In this document: piece after piece, positions 43,424 through 51,954 of the stretch
Numbering within the stretch: the stretch's first letter is position 1
Layout: each line of letters opens with the position of its first letter
Origin: JAKFWF01 sp031429105
GTDB lineage: Bacteria; Pseudomonadota; Alphaproteobacteria; Rhizobiales; Hyphomicrobiaceae
Direction: 5' to 3'
Assembly: GCA_031429105.1 (NCBI GenBank)
Contig: JANOYV010000120.1
Coordinates: 14,295-78,294 of the forward strand
Length of the DNA: 64,000 bases
Translations under genes and position numbers: made by a program
The notes under the pieces: model-generated
Seen by the model: only the letters and a program-made list of their open reading frames with translations
Told to the model about the DNA's origin: nothing
Databases searched by the model: none

Positions 43424-43954
43424 TCAGTAGCCGACGAGCCAAGGCGCAATCGGGATCGGCAGGCGAAGGATTATCCGGAACATCACAACACAGAACCCCG
43501 TTAGACCAACTGCGAAAATGACAATTTCTTTGAATCGCGTCTCCGGATCGGCCAGCGCCGCAAGCGTAATCGCCAACGGTCCAGCCACGACCAACCCGAG
43601 TGCTGGGATCCTGAATAGGCCAAGATCGAATCCGCGGATCGTCAAAGCAAAGGCAATCGCGGCTCCAAGGATGCAAATCAGTCCTCGCGCGGACCAGTTT
43701 TCAAGTGCAGGTCCAGATGTCACCAATGAAGATGCCAAAAGGCCTAACCCGCTTGCTCCTACCAGCATTGAGACCGCGCGTGGCAGCATGCCAGCTTCGG
43801 GTGCAGCGAGTGTGCCAATCGCCAGATTCAATGTACCGAAAAAGCCAATACCTCCCAGAGCCAGCAACAGCAGTCCTGAAGCCAAGGCCTCCGGGGCCTT
43901 AATGCGACCCGAGCGCGGCAACTGGGCACCTCGTCTGTGTTGAGTTTCGGTCAT
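43424..43954 (-). CDS. tctB: Tripartite tricarboxylate transporter small membrane subunit TctB
   Basis: 176-residue protein with four predicted transmembrane helices (LASGLLLLALGGIGFFG, MLVGASGLGLLASSLV, GLICILGAAIAFALTI, ALGLVVAGPLAITLAALA). The ending FAVGLTGFCVVMFRIILRLPIPIAPW is typical of TctB, including the LP-x-P motif at the C-terminus. The start at ATG 43954 has AAGGGA six bases ahead; an upstream extension readable in the same frame was rejected because it has no family resemblance. It partners TctA, encoded directly downstream. The missing TctC suggests that a binding protein is encoded elsewhere. Confidence 0.9.
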   Translation of the reverse strand: MTETQHRRGAQLPRSGRIKAPEALASGLLLLALGGIGFFGTLNLAIGTLAAPEAGMLPRAVSMLVGASGLGLLASSLVTSGPALENWSARGLICILGAAIAFALTIRGFDLGLFRIPALGLVVAGPLAITLAALADPETRFKEIVIFAVGLTGFCVVMFRIILRLPIPIAPWLVGY

Positions 43955-44111
43955 TGCTGGTCCCTTGTCCCTGCGGTGGCGGACGCTACCCGCCCTTCGA
44001 CCCGGGTGTCCATATTGTTGTTTTAAGCTGCCATCGAAGCTGGTTTCGTGCACAAACCAATCAAGTGGTCGTTGCGTGCATCGGTCAGCAATTTTTGAGG
44101 CAACTCCAAGT

Positions 44112-45236
44112 ATGACCAGGATTAAGCAAAAGGCAGTGACGGTTGGATCAGCCGTGGTCGACATCATTGCCGTTGTCGCCAACCAGGACATCGAACGCCT
44201 GACGTTGCAGAATACGGCTGCCTCGTTTCTGCTGCTGGAGCCAGGTCGAAAAATTGAAGCCGATAGCATCTCGATTCATGCCGGAGGCGGTGCCATCAAT
44301 ACCGCTGTCGCGCTCACGCGGCTCGGCCATGCGGCGTTTCCGCTCGTCAAGATCGGCCGCGACCTTAATGCATCGAAGGTACTGGAGACACTGAGTACTG
44401 AAGGATTGGATGCAAGTCTCATCTGCCGGTCAGACACGTTGGCGACCGGCGTTGCCGTGATGATCTCGGCGCATGATCGCGATGCGTCGATTTTCACGTT
44501 TCGTGGCGCAAACACAGCGCTGACACTTGCCGATATCCCAACGGATGCCTTCACGGGGGCCGGTCTCGTCTATGTGTCGGGCTTGAGCAACGCGTCGGCC
44601 GATTGCTTCCCCGGGATCATAGTTGCGGCAAAAGCTGCCGGTGCGTTCGTGGCGACCAATCCTGGGATCCGGCAATTGAGTTCGAGACGCGAGGCGTTCC
44701 TTGGCGTGATCGGCGCACTGGATCTTCTTACGTTGAACAAGGTGGAAGCGGCAGCGTTGTTGCCTGGTCTCATCGCACAGGCGGACCAAAACAAGACAGC
44801 GGTGCATCCACCGGCGCCAAGCATTGCTCCAACCGTTGATTTGCCACCGCTGTTACGCAGCGGCATAGCGGGTGACCGCGCCGATGTGACGTTGCCCGCT
44901 TTCATGACGCTATTGCACGCGCTGGGGCCCCGGTATGTCGCCGTGACTGATGGCGGAAAGGGCGCCTACGTCTCGGGCGACGGCAAACTCGTCTATTGCC
45001 CTGCGTTGCCAGCTGAAGTCGCTGGAACGGCGGGTGCTGGCGATGCGTTTGCGTCGACGCTCGCCAGTGGCCTTGCCGCTGGCATCGATACCGCTGATGC
45101 CATGATATCAGCCACAATCAACGCTGCGTCGGTGGTGGGGCACGTCGATACGCAGACGGGACTGCTAAAGGCCGATGAAATCGGGTCACGAATGGCGCAT
45201 GCGCGCAAGGCACTGCGGATTCAAACGTGGAGCTGA
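44112..45236 (+). CDS. PfkB family carbohydrate kinase
   Basis: 374-residue ribokinase-fold sugar or nucleoside kinase. The N-terminal PfkB-type segment is VTVGSAVVDIIAVV, then HAGGGAINTAVALTRLGHAAFPLVKIGRD (the family glycine-rich motif 1). The C-terminal motif 2, AGTAGAGDAFASTLASGLAAG, contains the catalytic aspartate and anion hole. Middle part LLTLNKVEAAALLPGL fits the family. There is a central insertion (about residues 235-270, with QADQNKTAVHPPAPS) longer than in ribokinase. Substrate unknown; the neighbouring cytosine-deaminase-like gene hints at nucleoside salvage (inference). Confidence 0.88.
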   Translation: MTRIKQKAVTVGSAVVDIIAVVANQDIERLTLQNTAASFLLLEPGRKIEADSISIHAGGGAINTAVALTRLGHAAFPLVKIGRDLNASKVLETLSTEGLDASLICRSDTLATGVAVMISAHDRDASIFTFRGANTALTLADIPTDAFTGAGLVYVSGLSNASADCFPGIIVAAKAAGAFVATNPGIRQLSSRREAFLGVIGALDLLTLNKVEAAALLPGLIAQADQNKTAVHPPAPSIAPTVDLPPLLRSGIAGDRADVTLPAFMTLLHALGPRYVAVTDGGKGAYVSGDGKLVYCPALPAEVAGTAGAGDAFASTLASGLAAGIDTADAMISATINAASVVGHVDTQTGLLKADEIGSRMAHARKALRIQTWS

Positions 45237-45242
45237 ATGCCG

Positions 45243-46469
45243 TCAAGCAGGCCGATGCAGAATGGGGATTTCGCGCGTCACGGTCACGCGGCCACGCTTG
45301 ATGGCTGTTAACACTGGCGACAGCTCTGCCACAGCCTGCGAGGGGCTTTCACAATCGAGTATCACAAGATCGGCTGTATTTCCGACTTGGAGGCCGTAAC
45401 CTTTCAAGTTCATTAGGCGAGCTGCCCTGGTCGTAATCATATCGAGGCAGTCATTGAGGTCGCTGGTGCGGCCGGCCTGTGCCACGTTGGCATAGAGGTT
45501 TGCCTGACGTAGCAGCGAGCAATCACCAAATGGCGTGAATGGGTTAAGCACGTTGTTGGTTGAGAGTGCGCAATTGACGCCGTGGCCGAGCAGCTTGTGC
45601 GCGTGTGTCAATCCGCGCGGAACATTGTGGGTGTGGTCGCGACCCATCAAGTAAAGATCAGTCGAGGGGATCGCGATCAGTGCGACGCCCGCATCCGCCA
45701 TACGCCGCGCGCTCGCGGCAAACACATCGGGTGCGACGGCTGACAGTTTTGATACGTGACCGATGGTGACGCGACCGCCCCACTTGTGTTTGTCTGTAAC
45801 GTCGCAGACGTAGAGCAGGTCGAGTTTTTCGGTGTCGAGCGAAAAATCGAGGTGCATATCGACATCACAGTCAAAGTCGCGGGCGATATCGAAGATGCGG
45901 TCAATTTGGCCATGCGGGTCGCTATCGACATAAGGGCAGGCACCGATCAGATGCGCGCCGTTGTTCATCGCTGCAACCAACAGTTCGTCGGTACCAGGGT
46001 TGTTGTGTAGCCCCTCCTGGGGAAACGCGCAGATTTCGATATCGACCGCCCATTTGTAGTCAGACGCTAACTGCTTGATCGCGTCGAAGCCGATGTGGCG
46101 GATTATAGGATCGATCTCTAGTTGAGTCCGGATGTGTGTCGTGCCGTGCAGAATGCAGCGCTCCAGCGTGCGTTTCGCTCGCGCGTAAACGTCCTCGGCT
46201 GTGAATGCTTTCTTGGCGCGCGAGACTTCAGCGATAGCCTCGGCCAGATCGCCTTTCTCGGCTTTGCATCGATCCATGATGCAGGATTTGTCGAGGTGGA
46301 GGTGACTCTCAACAAAGCCTGGCGACACCCACCGGCCCCTAGCATCGATCACACGCGCGTCAGCCGTGATGGCAGGTGCGATGACGGCAATGCGCCCGTC
46401 GGCAATGCCGATGTCAGTTGTGATCGTGTGCGACACGCCGCAACGAGCATTGCGGATAATGATATCCAT
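45243..46469 (-). CDS. Amidohydrolase, cytosine deaminase-like
   Basis: 408-residue metal-dependent hydrolase of the amidohydrolase superfamily, closest in wording to cytosine deaminase (CodA) and related deaminases. The metal site starts with SPGFVESHLHLDKS (H56, H58). Later come ICAFPQEGLHNNPGTDELLVAAMNNGA, the DVDMHLDFS histidine segment, VTIGHVSKLSAV and the NVLNPFTPFGDCSLLRQANL region. The protein ends with the usual composite beta part (VGNTADLVILDCESPSQAVAE). It probably deaminates or hydrolyses a nitrogen heterocycle, which would fit the hydantoinase fragment at the window start, but the substrate is unknown. ATG 46469 was chosen. Confidence 0.82.
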   Translation of the reverse strand: MDIIIRNARCGVSHTITTDIGIADGRIAVIAPAITADARVIDARGRWVSPGFVESHLHLDKSCIMDRCKAEKGDLAEAIAEVSRAKKAFTAEDVYARAKRTLERCILHGTTHIRTQLEIDPIIRHIGFDAIKQLASDYKWAVDIEICAFPQEGLHNNPGTDELLVAAMNNGAHLIGACPYVDSDPHGQIDRIFDIARDFDCDVDMHLDFSLDTEKLDLLYVCDVTDKHKWGGRVTIGHVSKLSAVAPDVFAASARRMADAGVALIAIPSTDLYLMGRDHTHNVPRGLTHAHKLLGHGVNCALSTNNVLNPFTPFGDCSLLRQANLYANVAQAGRTSDLNDCLDMITTRAARLMNLKGYGLQVGNTADLVILDCESPSQAVAELSPVLTAIKRGRVTVTREIPILHRPA

Positions 46470-46604
46470 GATGGTGGCTGACGTCCGGTTGCGGCAGTGG
46501 CTTGTCTGGGCGTGCATCGGTATCATGTCGTCAAATTCGGATCATCCGTGTTGTTGCGCACCCTCGATCTTGACGTCTTCACCGAACACCGCCAAGAACA
46601 AAGC

Positions 46605-47669
46605 ATGATCGACAGGCTTGTCACCAGCGAACGAAAAGAAGCGGACGCTTACGAGGCGACAATCCGCCCGCAAGCGCTCGGCGATTTCATCGGCCAGGAG
46701 CAGGCACGAGCCAATCTGAGCGTGTTTATCCAGGCTGCCAAGGCGCGCGGCGATGCGCTCGACCACGTGCTTTTTGCTGGTCCACCGGGCCTCGGTAAAA
46801 CCACGCTGGCCCAGATCATGGCGAAGGAACTGGGCGTCGGCTTTCGCGCCACCTCCGGCCCGGTGATCAGCAAAGCCGGTGACCTTGCGGCACTCCTAAC
46901 GAACCTCGAAGAACGCGACGTCCTCTTCATCGACGAAATTCATCGCCTCAATCCAGCGGTTGAGGAAATTCTTTATCCGGCGATGGAGGACTTCCAACTC
47001 GATCTGATCATCGGCGAAGGTCCCGCTGCCCGTTCGGTGCGGATTGATTTGGCGAAGTTCACGCTGGTCGGCGCGACGACGCGGGCGGGCCTGCTCACCA
47101 ACCCGTTGCGCGATCGCTTCGGCATCCCGGTTCGGCTGAACTTTTATACACACGACGAACTCGAATTGATCGTCAGTCGGGGCGCGCGTGTGCTCGGCGT
47201 TCCTATGCAAAAGGACGGCGCCATGGAGATCGCCCGTCGATCTCGTGGTACGCCCCGTATTGCGGGCCGATTGCTGCGCCGGGTTCGCGATTTTGCGGCC
47301 GTTGCTGGCGATGGAATGGTCACCGCCGCCGTTGCTGATAAGGCGCTTCTACAACTAGAGGTCGATGCCGAGGGCCTCGATGCGCTCGATCACCGCTATC
47401 TTAACTGCATAGCGAAGAACTACGACGGTGGTCCGGTCGGGATCGAGACGATGTCGGCTGCCTTGTCGGAGCCACGTGATGCGCTTGAAGAAATCGTCGA
47501 GCCCTATTTGCTGCAACAAGGCTTCATCAGTCGCACCCCGCGCGGGCGGATGTTAACGCTGCGAGCCTACCGCCATTTGGGGCTTTCGGGGCCATCGCGG
47601 GCGGCCGCACCCCAATTCGGGCTGTTTGATCCTGATAAAGCTGCCGATGACGAAGCGGGCACAGCGTAA
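46605..47669 (+). CDS. ruvB: Holliday junction branch migration DNA helicase RuvB
   Basis: 354-residue AAA+ motor that drives Holliday junction branch migration together with RuvA. Walker A is GPPGLGKTTL (59-68), Walker B is VLFIDEIHRLNPAVEEILYPAMEDF, sensor 1 lies in LVGATTRAGLLTNPLRDRFGI, and the arginine sensor 2 is in SRGTPRIAGRLLRRVRDFA. The C-terminal winged helix has LLQQGFISRTPRGRML. Length and motifs are normal. ATG 46605 matches the family start. The usual upstream ruvC and ruvA are not adjacent; a divergent amidohydrolase takes their place. Confidence 0.96.
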   Translation: MIDRLVTSERKEADAYEATIRPQALGDFIGQEQARANLSVFIQAAKARGDALDHVLFAGPPGLGKTTLAQIMAKELGVGFRATSGPVISKAGDLAALLTNLEERDVLFIDEIHRLNPAVEEILYPAMEDFQLDLIIGEGPAARSVRIDLAKFTLVGATTRAGLLTNPLRDRFGIPVRLNFYTHDELELIVSRGARVLGVPMQKDGAMEIARRSRGTPRIAGRLLRRVRDFAAVAGDGMVTAAVADKALLQLEVDAEGLDALDHRYLNCIAKNYDGGPVGIETMSAALSEPRDALEEIVEPYLLQQGFISRTPRGRMLTLRAYRHLGLSGPSRAAAPQFGLFDPDKAADDEAGTA

Positions 47670-47784
47670 GGCTTTGTTGAGGCTGTTGGCGTTTGCGGTT
47701 CAAACACCCGTGATCTGCCATCAAACCGGCATGAGTTTCGCTATAACGCCTTTGAACTAAGCGAGACAATGTAAGGCCTCCCAC

Positions 47785-48708
47785 GTGATTTCCAGGCGAA
47801 CACTGATCAAAGGCTTCGGCGCGTTCGTGGCTGGTGGCGTGGGACTTGGCACCTATGCGTTCGGCATCGAGCCGCGTCGCCTGTCGATCACGCGTTATCG
47901 GGTGACGCCGCCAAACTGGCCAGTGGGCCTGAAACTGAAGTTCGCGGTGATCGCAGATCTGCACGCGAGTGAACCATGGATGCCGCTGTCGCGGATCAAC
48001 GAGATTGTTGCTGCCGCCAACGCGCTCGAGCCAGACGCCATGCTTTTGCTTGGCGACTACACCAGCGAGCCACGCATTATCCATACTCCAGTGCCGGATG
48101 CCGATTGGGCTCGCGCGCTTGGCCGCCTGAAGGCGCCACTCGGCGTACACGCGATCCTTGGCAACCACGATTGGTGGAACGACCACCGCGCGCAGTTGGC
48201 GATGTCGGGACCTGCGAAATGCCGTGCGCCAATGGAAGATGCTGGCCTAAAGGTTTACGAAAACGACGCAATTCGTCTCGAACAAGGCGGACGCCCATTC
48301 TGGATCGCTGGGCTTGGCGACCAGTGGGCTTTCTATCGCCATCGCAATCGAACGATTGATCGCAAAACACACGAGCGTTTCGGCTATCGCGGCGTCGATG
48401 ACTTGCCTGGTATGATGGCAAAAATTACCGACGATGCACCCATTGTTCTAATGGCACATGAGCCTGATGTATTTCCGCGCGTGCCTGCGCGCGTGTCGCT
48501 CACGCTGTCCGGCCACACGCACGGTGGGCAAGTGCAGTTCTTCGGCTATGCGCCGGTCGTGCCGAGCCGCTATGGTCGCCGATTTCTCTACGGTCACATT
48601 GTCGAGGAGGAGCGGCATTTGATCGTCTCGGGCGGCCTTGGTTGTTCCGGCTTCCCCGTGCGATTTGGCCGCCCACCAGAAGTGCTACTGGTGGAGGTAG
48701 GAGTTTGA
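47785..48708 (+). CDS. Tat-exported metallophosphoesterase (first of tandem pair)
   Basis: 307-residue calcineurin-like phosphoesterase of the YkuE/YaeI type. A twin-arginine signal SRRTLIKGFGAFVAGG opens the protein. The binuclear metal site is complete: VIADLHASEPWM (D and H), LLLGDYTS (D), AILGNHDWW (N, H), MAHEPDVF (H) and LSGHTHGGQVQF (H, H). Related enzymes cleave phosphoesters such as UDP-diacylglucosamine-like or lipid phosphates, but the substrate here is unknown. The start is GTG 47785. Its stop overlaps the TTG start of the second paralogue. It lies in a run with ruvB and the thioesterase gene. Confidence 0.88.
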   Translation: MISRRTLIKGFGAFVAGGVGLGTYAFGIEPRRLSITRYRVTPPNWPVGLKLKFAVIADLHASEPWMPLSRINEIVAAANALEPDAMLLLGDYTSEPRIIHTPVPDADWARALGRLKAPLGVHAILGNHDWWNDHRAQLAMSGPAKCRAPMEDAGLKVYENDAIRLEQGGRPFWIAGLGDQWAFYRHRNRTIDRKTHERFGYRGVDDLPGMMAKITDDAPIVLMAHEPDVFPRVPARVSLTLSGHTHGGQVQFFGYAPVVPSRYGRRFLYGHIVEEERHLIVSGGLGCSGFPVRFGRPPEVLLVEVGV

Positions 48709-49631
48709 TTTCCAATCGCGCGTTTATCAAGGGCGCAGCGGCGTTTCTGGCGACCGGCGCTGCCATGGGTGGGTACGGATTCGGAATCGAGCCGATGCGA
48801 ACGGTGGTGACGCGCTATCGGGTGAAGCCAACGCATTGGCCAGGAAACTTGAAGCTGAAGATCGCGATCTTGAGTGATATTCATGCTTGTGAGCCTTGGA
48901 TGACGGCTGCGCGCGTGGAGCGAATTGTGCAACAGACAAATGCACTGGGCGCCGACGTCATTCTTTTGCTGGGCGACTACGTTGCTGGCCACCATTGGGT
49001 GATGAGTTGGGTCCACTCGGACGACTGGTCGAAGGCGCTATCGAGACTCCACGCGCCGTTGGGCGTTCACGCTATTCTCGGCAATCATGATTGGTGGGAA
49101 GATAAGACGGCGCAGCGGGTCGGACGTGGTCCTATCTTCGCGCGGGTTGCACTCGAAAGCCATGGTATTCGCGTTTACGAAAATGACGTGCTGCGGTTGG
49201 TGAAGGGCGATCAAGCTTTTTGGCTAGCTGGCCTCGGCGACCAGATTGCTCTGCTGCCGGGGCAACGGTACGGGCGATTACGGATGCAAGGCGTTGATGA
49301 TTTGCCAGCGACACTTGCTAAGGTCACGGACGCCTCCCCGGTAATATTGATGGCGCATGAGCCGGACATTTTTCCGAGAGTGCCAAGCCGCGTTGTTCTG
49401 ACTTTGTCCGGTCACACGCATGGTGGCCAGGTCCGGATGTTTGGATATTCGCCCATCGTTCCCTCACGCTATCGCAATCGGTTTGCCTATGGGCATGTTG
49501 TGGAAACAGGTGGTGCTGGAGATGCGAGCGTTGAGCGTCACCTCGTCGTCTCGGGTGGACTGGGCGGTTCGATTATGCCGGTTCGGTTTGGCGTGCCGCC
49601 AGAAATAGTGGTGTTGGATGTGAGCCCATGA
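48705..49631 (+). CDS. Metallophosphoesterase, paralogue of the preceding gene
   Basis: 308-residue phosphoesterase, clearly paralogous with the preceding gene along its whole length (shared GIEP, TRYRV, LKLK, EPWM, LGDY, AILGNHDWW, GDDLP-type and LSGHTHGGQV segments). All metal ligands are present: ILSDIHACEPW, LLLGDYVAG, LGNHDWWED, MAHEPDIF and SGHTHGGQV. The signal reads SNRAFIKGAAAFLATG, with Asn in place of the first arginine of a Tat motif, so export may use a single arginine or Sec. I chose the TTG at 48705: GGAGG lies seven bases upstream and it overlaps the previous stop (TTGA). Longer upstream readings lie inside the first gene. Confidence 0.85.
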   Translation: MISNRAFIKGAAAFLATGAAMGGYGFGIEPMRTVVTRYRVKPTHWPGNLKLKIAILSDIHACEPWMTAARVERIVQQTNALGADVILLLGDYVAGHHWVMSWVHSDDWSKALSRLHAPLGVHAILGNHDWWEDKTAQRVGRGPIFARVALESHGIRVYENDVLRLVKGDQAFWLAGLGDQIALLPGQRYGRLRMQGVDDLPATLAKVTDASPVILMAHEPDIFPRVPSRVVLTLSGHTHGGQVRMFGYSPIVPSRYRNRFAYGHVVETGGAGDASVERHLVVSGGLGGSIMPVRFGVPPEIVVLDVSP

Positions 49632-50101
49632 TCAACCCATCCCCCACACCTTGGCCCGACCTTGCCGGACGATTGATCGAACGCGACGGTCAACGTCGTC
49701 ATATTCTGCCGATCCGGGTGTACTTTGAGGACACGGATTTTTCCGGCCTCGTCTATCACGCTTCTTACGTGCGCTGGTGCGAGCGAGGCCGGTCGGATTT
49801 CCTGAGGTTGGTCGGTAATGACCATCGGCAATTGATCGACGGTTCCGGCGGTCGCGAACCGGCAGCCTTCGTGGTGCGCCGAATGTCGTTGGAATATCTT
49901 AAGCCTGCGCGCATCGATGACGTTCTGGAAGTAATGACTTCAGTGAAGGAGATGGGGGCTGCAAGCCTTGTCCTTGACCAGCGCATATCACGTAGTGGCC
50001 AAACGATCTTTGAAGCGCACGTGACGGTGGTTCTGGTGTCGGTTGCAGGCAAGCCCTTGCGAATGGCGGCAGCACTCCGAGATGCCTTCGGGAGCGTTTG
50101 A
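49628..50101 (+). CDS. YbgC/FadM family acyl-CoA thioesterase
   Basis: 157-residue hot-dog thioesterase. The 4-hydroxybenzoyl-CoA thioesterase signature RVYFEDTDFSGLVYHASYVRWCERGRSDFLR-type lies at 30-60, with the active-site Asp in EDTD (D35/D37) and H44. The later VRRMSLEYLKPARIDDVLEV segment fits YbgC. Members hydrolyse short or acyl-ACP/acyl-CoA thioesters and often sit in front of tolQRAB, but no tol genes follow here. It overlaps the second metallophosphoesterase by ATGA, so the three genes are probably co-translated. The N-terminus of about 25 residues is longer than in E. coli YbgC. Confidence 0.9.
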   Translation: MINPSPTPWPDLAGRLIERDGQRRHILPIRVYFEDTDFSGLVYHASYVRWCERGRSDFLRLVGNDHRQLIDGSGGREPAAFVVRRMSLEYLKPARIDDVLEVMTSVKEMGAASLVLDQRISRSGQTIFEAHVTVVLVSVAGKPLRMAAALRDAFGSV

Positions 50102-50216
50102 GCCCTGGAAACGCGATGCCTCCAATGCTATTGCGCCGCCTTGACGCGCAATGCTGCGACATATGCTATGCGTGACGAATATCGTTGCGCATGTGACCCC
50201 GGGAGACACGACCACA

Positions 50217-51899
50217 ATGGCTAGAGACGGGTTTGAGTTGCCGCCTCGGGAGGGCATGGATTTTGACGTGGTCATCGTTGGCGCTGGTCCAGCGGGCTTG
50301 GCGGCAGCCATTCGTCTGAAGCAGAAGGCAGCTGAAACCGGTGGTGACATTTCTGTCGTGGTGGTCGAAAAAGGTTCCGAGGTTGGCGCCCACATACTGT
50401 CCGGTGCGGTGATCGATCCGATCGGACTTGACCGCCTATTACCCGATTGGCGCACCCAGGGCTGTCCACTCGACACACCCGTGACGGAGGATCAATTCCT
50501 ATTCCTGGGACCGGCTGGCGACGTGCGCTTGCCGAATTTTTTGATGCCGCCGCTGATGAATAATCACGGCAATTATATCGGCAGCTTGGGAGCCGTCGTG
50601 CGGTGGCTCGGCGAACAGGCTACCAATCTGGGTGTCGAGATTTATCCGGGCTTTGCTGCTGCCGAAGTGCTCTACGACGATGAAGGCCGCGTCACGGGCG
50701 TTGCCACCGGCGATATGGGGATTGGCCGCGACGGCGAGCCCAAGGATAGCTTTGCCCGCGGCATGGAGCTGCGGGGCAAATACACGTTGTTTGGTGAAGG
50801 CGCGCGCGGATCACTGACCAAGCAGTTGGTCGCAAAGTTTGGCCTCGATAAGGGCCGCGATCCGCAAAAGTACGGCATCGGTCTAAAAGAACTTTGGGAA
50901 GTGAAGCCCGAGAATCACCATCGGGGGCTCGTGCAGCATTCTTTTGGTTGGCCGCTCGACAATTCCACCGGGGGGGGCTCGTTTCTCTATCATTACGGCG
51001 AAAATCTCGTCTCGGTCGGGTTCGTCGTACATCTGAACTACACGAACCCGTACTTGTCGCCGTTTGATGAATTCCAACGGTTCAAGACGCACGCGCGGAT
51101 CGCGCCGACTTTCGCCGGAGGCAAGCGTATTGCCTACGGCGCCCGCGCGATTACAGAAGGCGGCTGGCAGTCGATCCCGGAATTGATCTTCCCCGGCGGG
51201 GCGCTGCTCGGATGTGCTGCAGGCTTCGTCAACGTGCCGCGCATCAAAGGCTCGCACAATGCAATCCTTTCTGGGATTCATGCTGGCGATGCTGCGTTCG
51301 ACGCGGTGGGATCTGGGCGTGCGCAGGATCGGCTCGAGGCCTACAAGGCAGCCGTGCTGAGCGGACCGATTGCGCGTGACTTGAAGCGGGTCCGCAACGT
51401 CAAACCGTTCTGGTCGAAATTCGGCACCAAGCTGGGTGTGCCGCTAGGCGGCCTTGATATGTGGCTCAACACACTCATTCCCGGCGTTGGACTTGGGTTT
51501 ACGCTGCGCCACGGCAAGCCCGACGCGGCAACGCTGATGAAGGCTGGTCGCGTCAAGCCCATCGACTATCCCAGGGCCGATGGTGTGCTTACGTTTGACA
51601 AGTTGACCAGTGTTGCCTTCTCAGCGACCAATCATGAGGAGGACCAGCCGGTTCATCTCAAGTTGACAGATGCCCACATTCCAGTGGCGGTGAACTTGCC
51701 CGAGTATGCGGAGCCGGCCCAACGTTATTGCCCGGCCGGTGTGTATGAAATCCTGACGGACAATGACGGGCGACCCAGGTTCCAGATCAATGCGCAAAAT
51801 TGCGTCCACTGCAAAACCTGCGATATCAAGGACCCGAGCGAGAACATAACCTGGACGACGCCCGAAGGCGGCGGCGGCCCCAACTACGCAGGCATGTGA
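50217..51899 (+). CDS. Electron transfer flavoprotein-ubiquinone oxidoreductase (ETF-QO)
   Basis: 560-residue FAD/[4Fe-4S] membrane-associated enzyme that passes electrons from electron transfer flavoprotein to ubiquinone during fatty acid and amino acid oxidation. The FAD motif VVIVGAGPAGLAAAIRLKQ opens the protein. GAHILSGAVIDP, NFLMPPLMNNHGNYIGSL and LFGEGARGSLTKQL are family hallmarks. Membrane- and quinone-binding part: GGALLGCAAGFVNVPRIKGSHNA. The C-terminal cluster uses RYCPAGVYE and NCVHCKTCDIKDPSENITW. ATG 50217 with GGAGA upstream was chosen; a longer frame to 50151 is not supported. etfA/etfB are not in the window. Confidence 0.95.
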   Translation: MARDGFELPPREGMDFDVVIVGAGPAGLAAAIRLKQKAAETGGDISVVVVEKGSEVGAHILSGAVIDPIGLDRLLPDWRTQGCPLDTPVTEDQFLFLGPAGDVRLPNFLMPPLMNNHGNYIGSLGAVVRWLGEQATNLGVEIYPGFAAAEVLYDDEGRVTGVATGDMGIGRDGEPKDSFARGMELRGKYTLFGEGARGSLTKQLVAKFGLDKGRDPQKYGIGLKELWEVKPENHHRGLVQHSFGWPLDNSTGGGSFLYHYGENLVSVGFVVHLNYTNPYLSPFDEFQRFKTHARIAPTFAGGKRIAYGARAITEGGWQSIPELIFPGGALLGCAAGFVNVPRIKGSHNAILSGIHAGDAAFDAVGSGRAQDRLEAYKAAVLSGPIARDLKRVRNVKPFWSKFGTKLGVPLGGLDMWLNTLIPGVGLGFTLRHGKPDAATLMKAGRVKPIDYPRADGVLTFDKLTSVAFSATNHEEDQPVHLKLTDAHIPVAVNLPEYAEPAQRYCPAGVYEILTDNDGRPRFQINAQNCVHCKTCDIKDPSENITWTTPEGGGGPNYAGM

Positions 51900-51954
51900 G
51901 ATTTGGGCCACTTGGCCCTGATCAACTAACCTGACTTACGAGATTGTTGGTCAC

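Noticed and set aside
51901..51921. GGGCC/GGCCC repeat between ETF-QO and the SGNH gene as a terminator
   Set aside because: Short stem with tiny loop and no T-tract on either strand.
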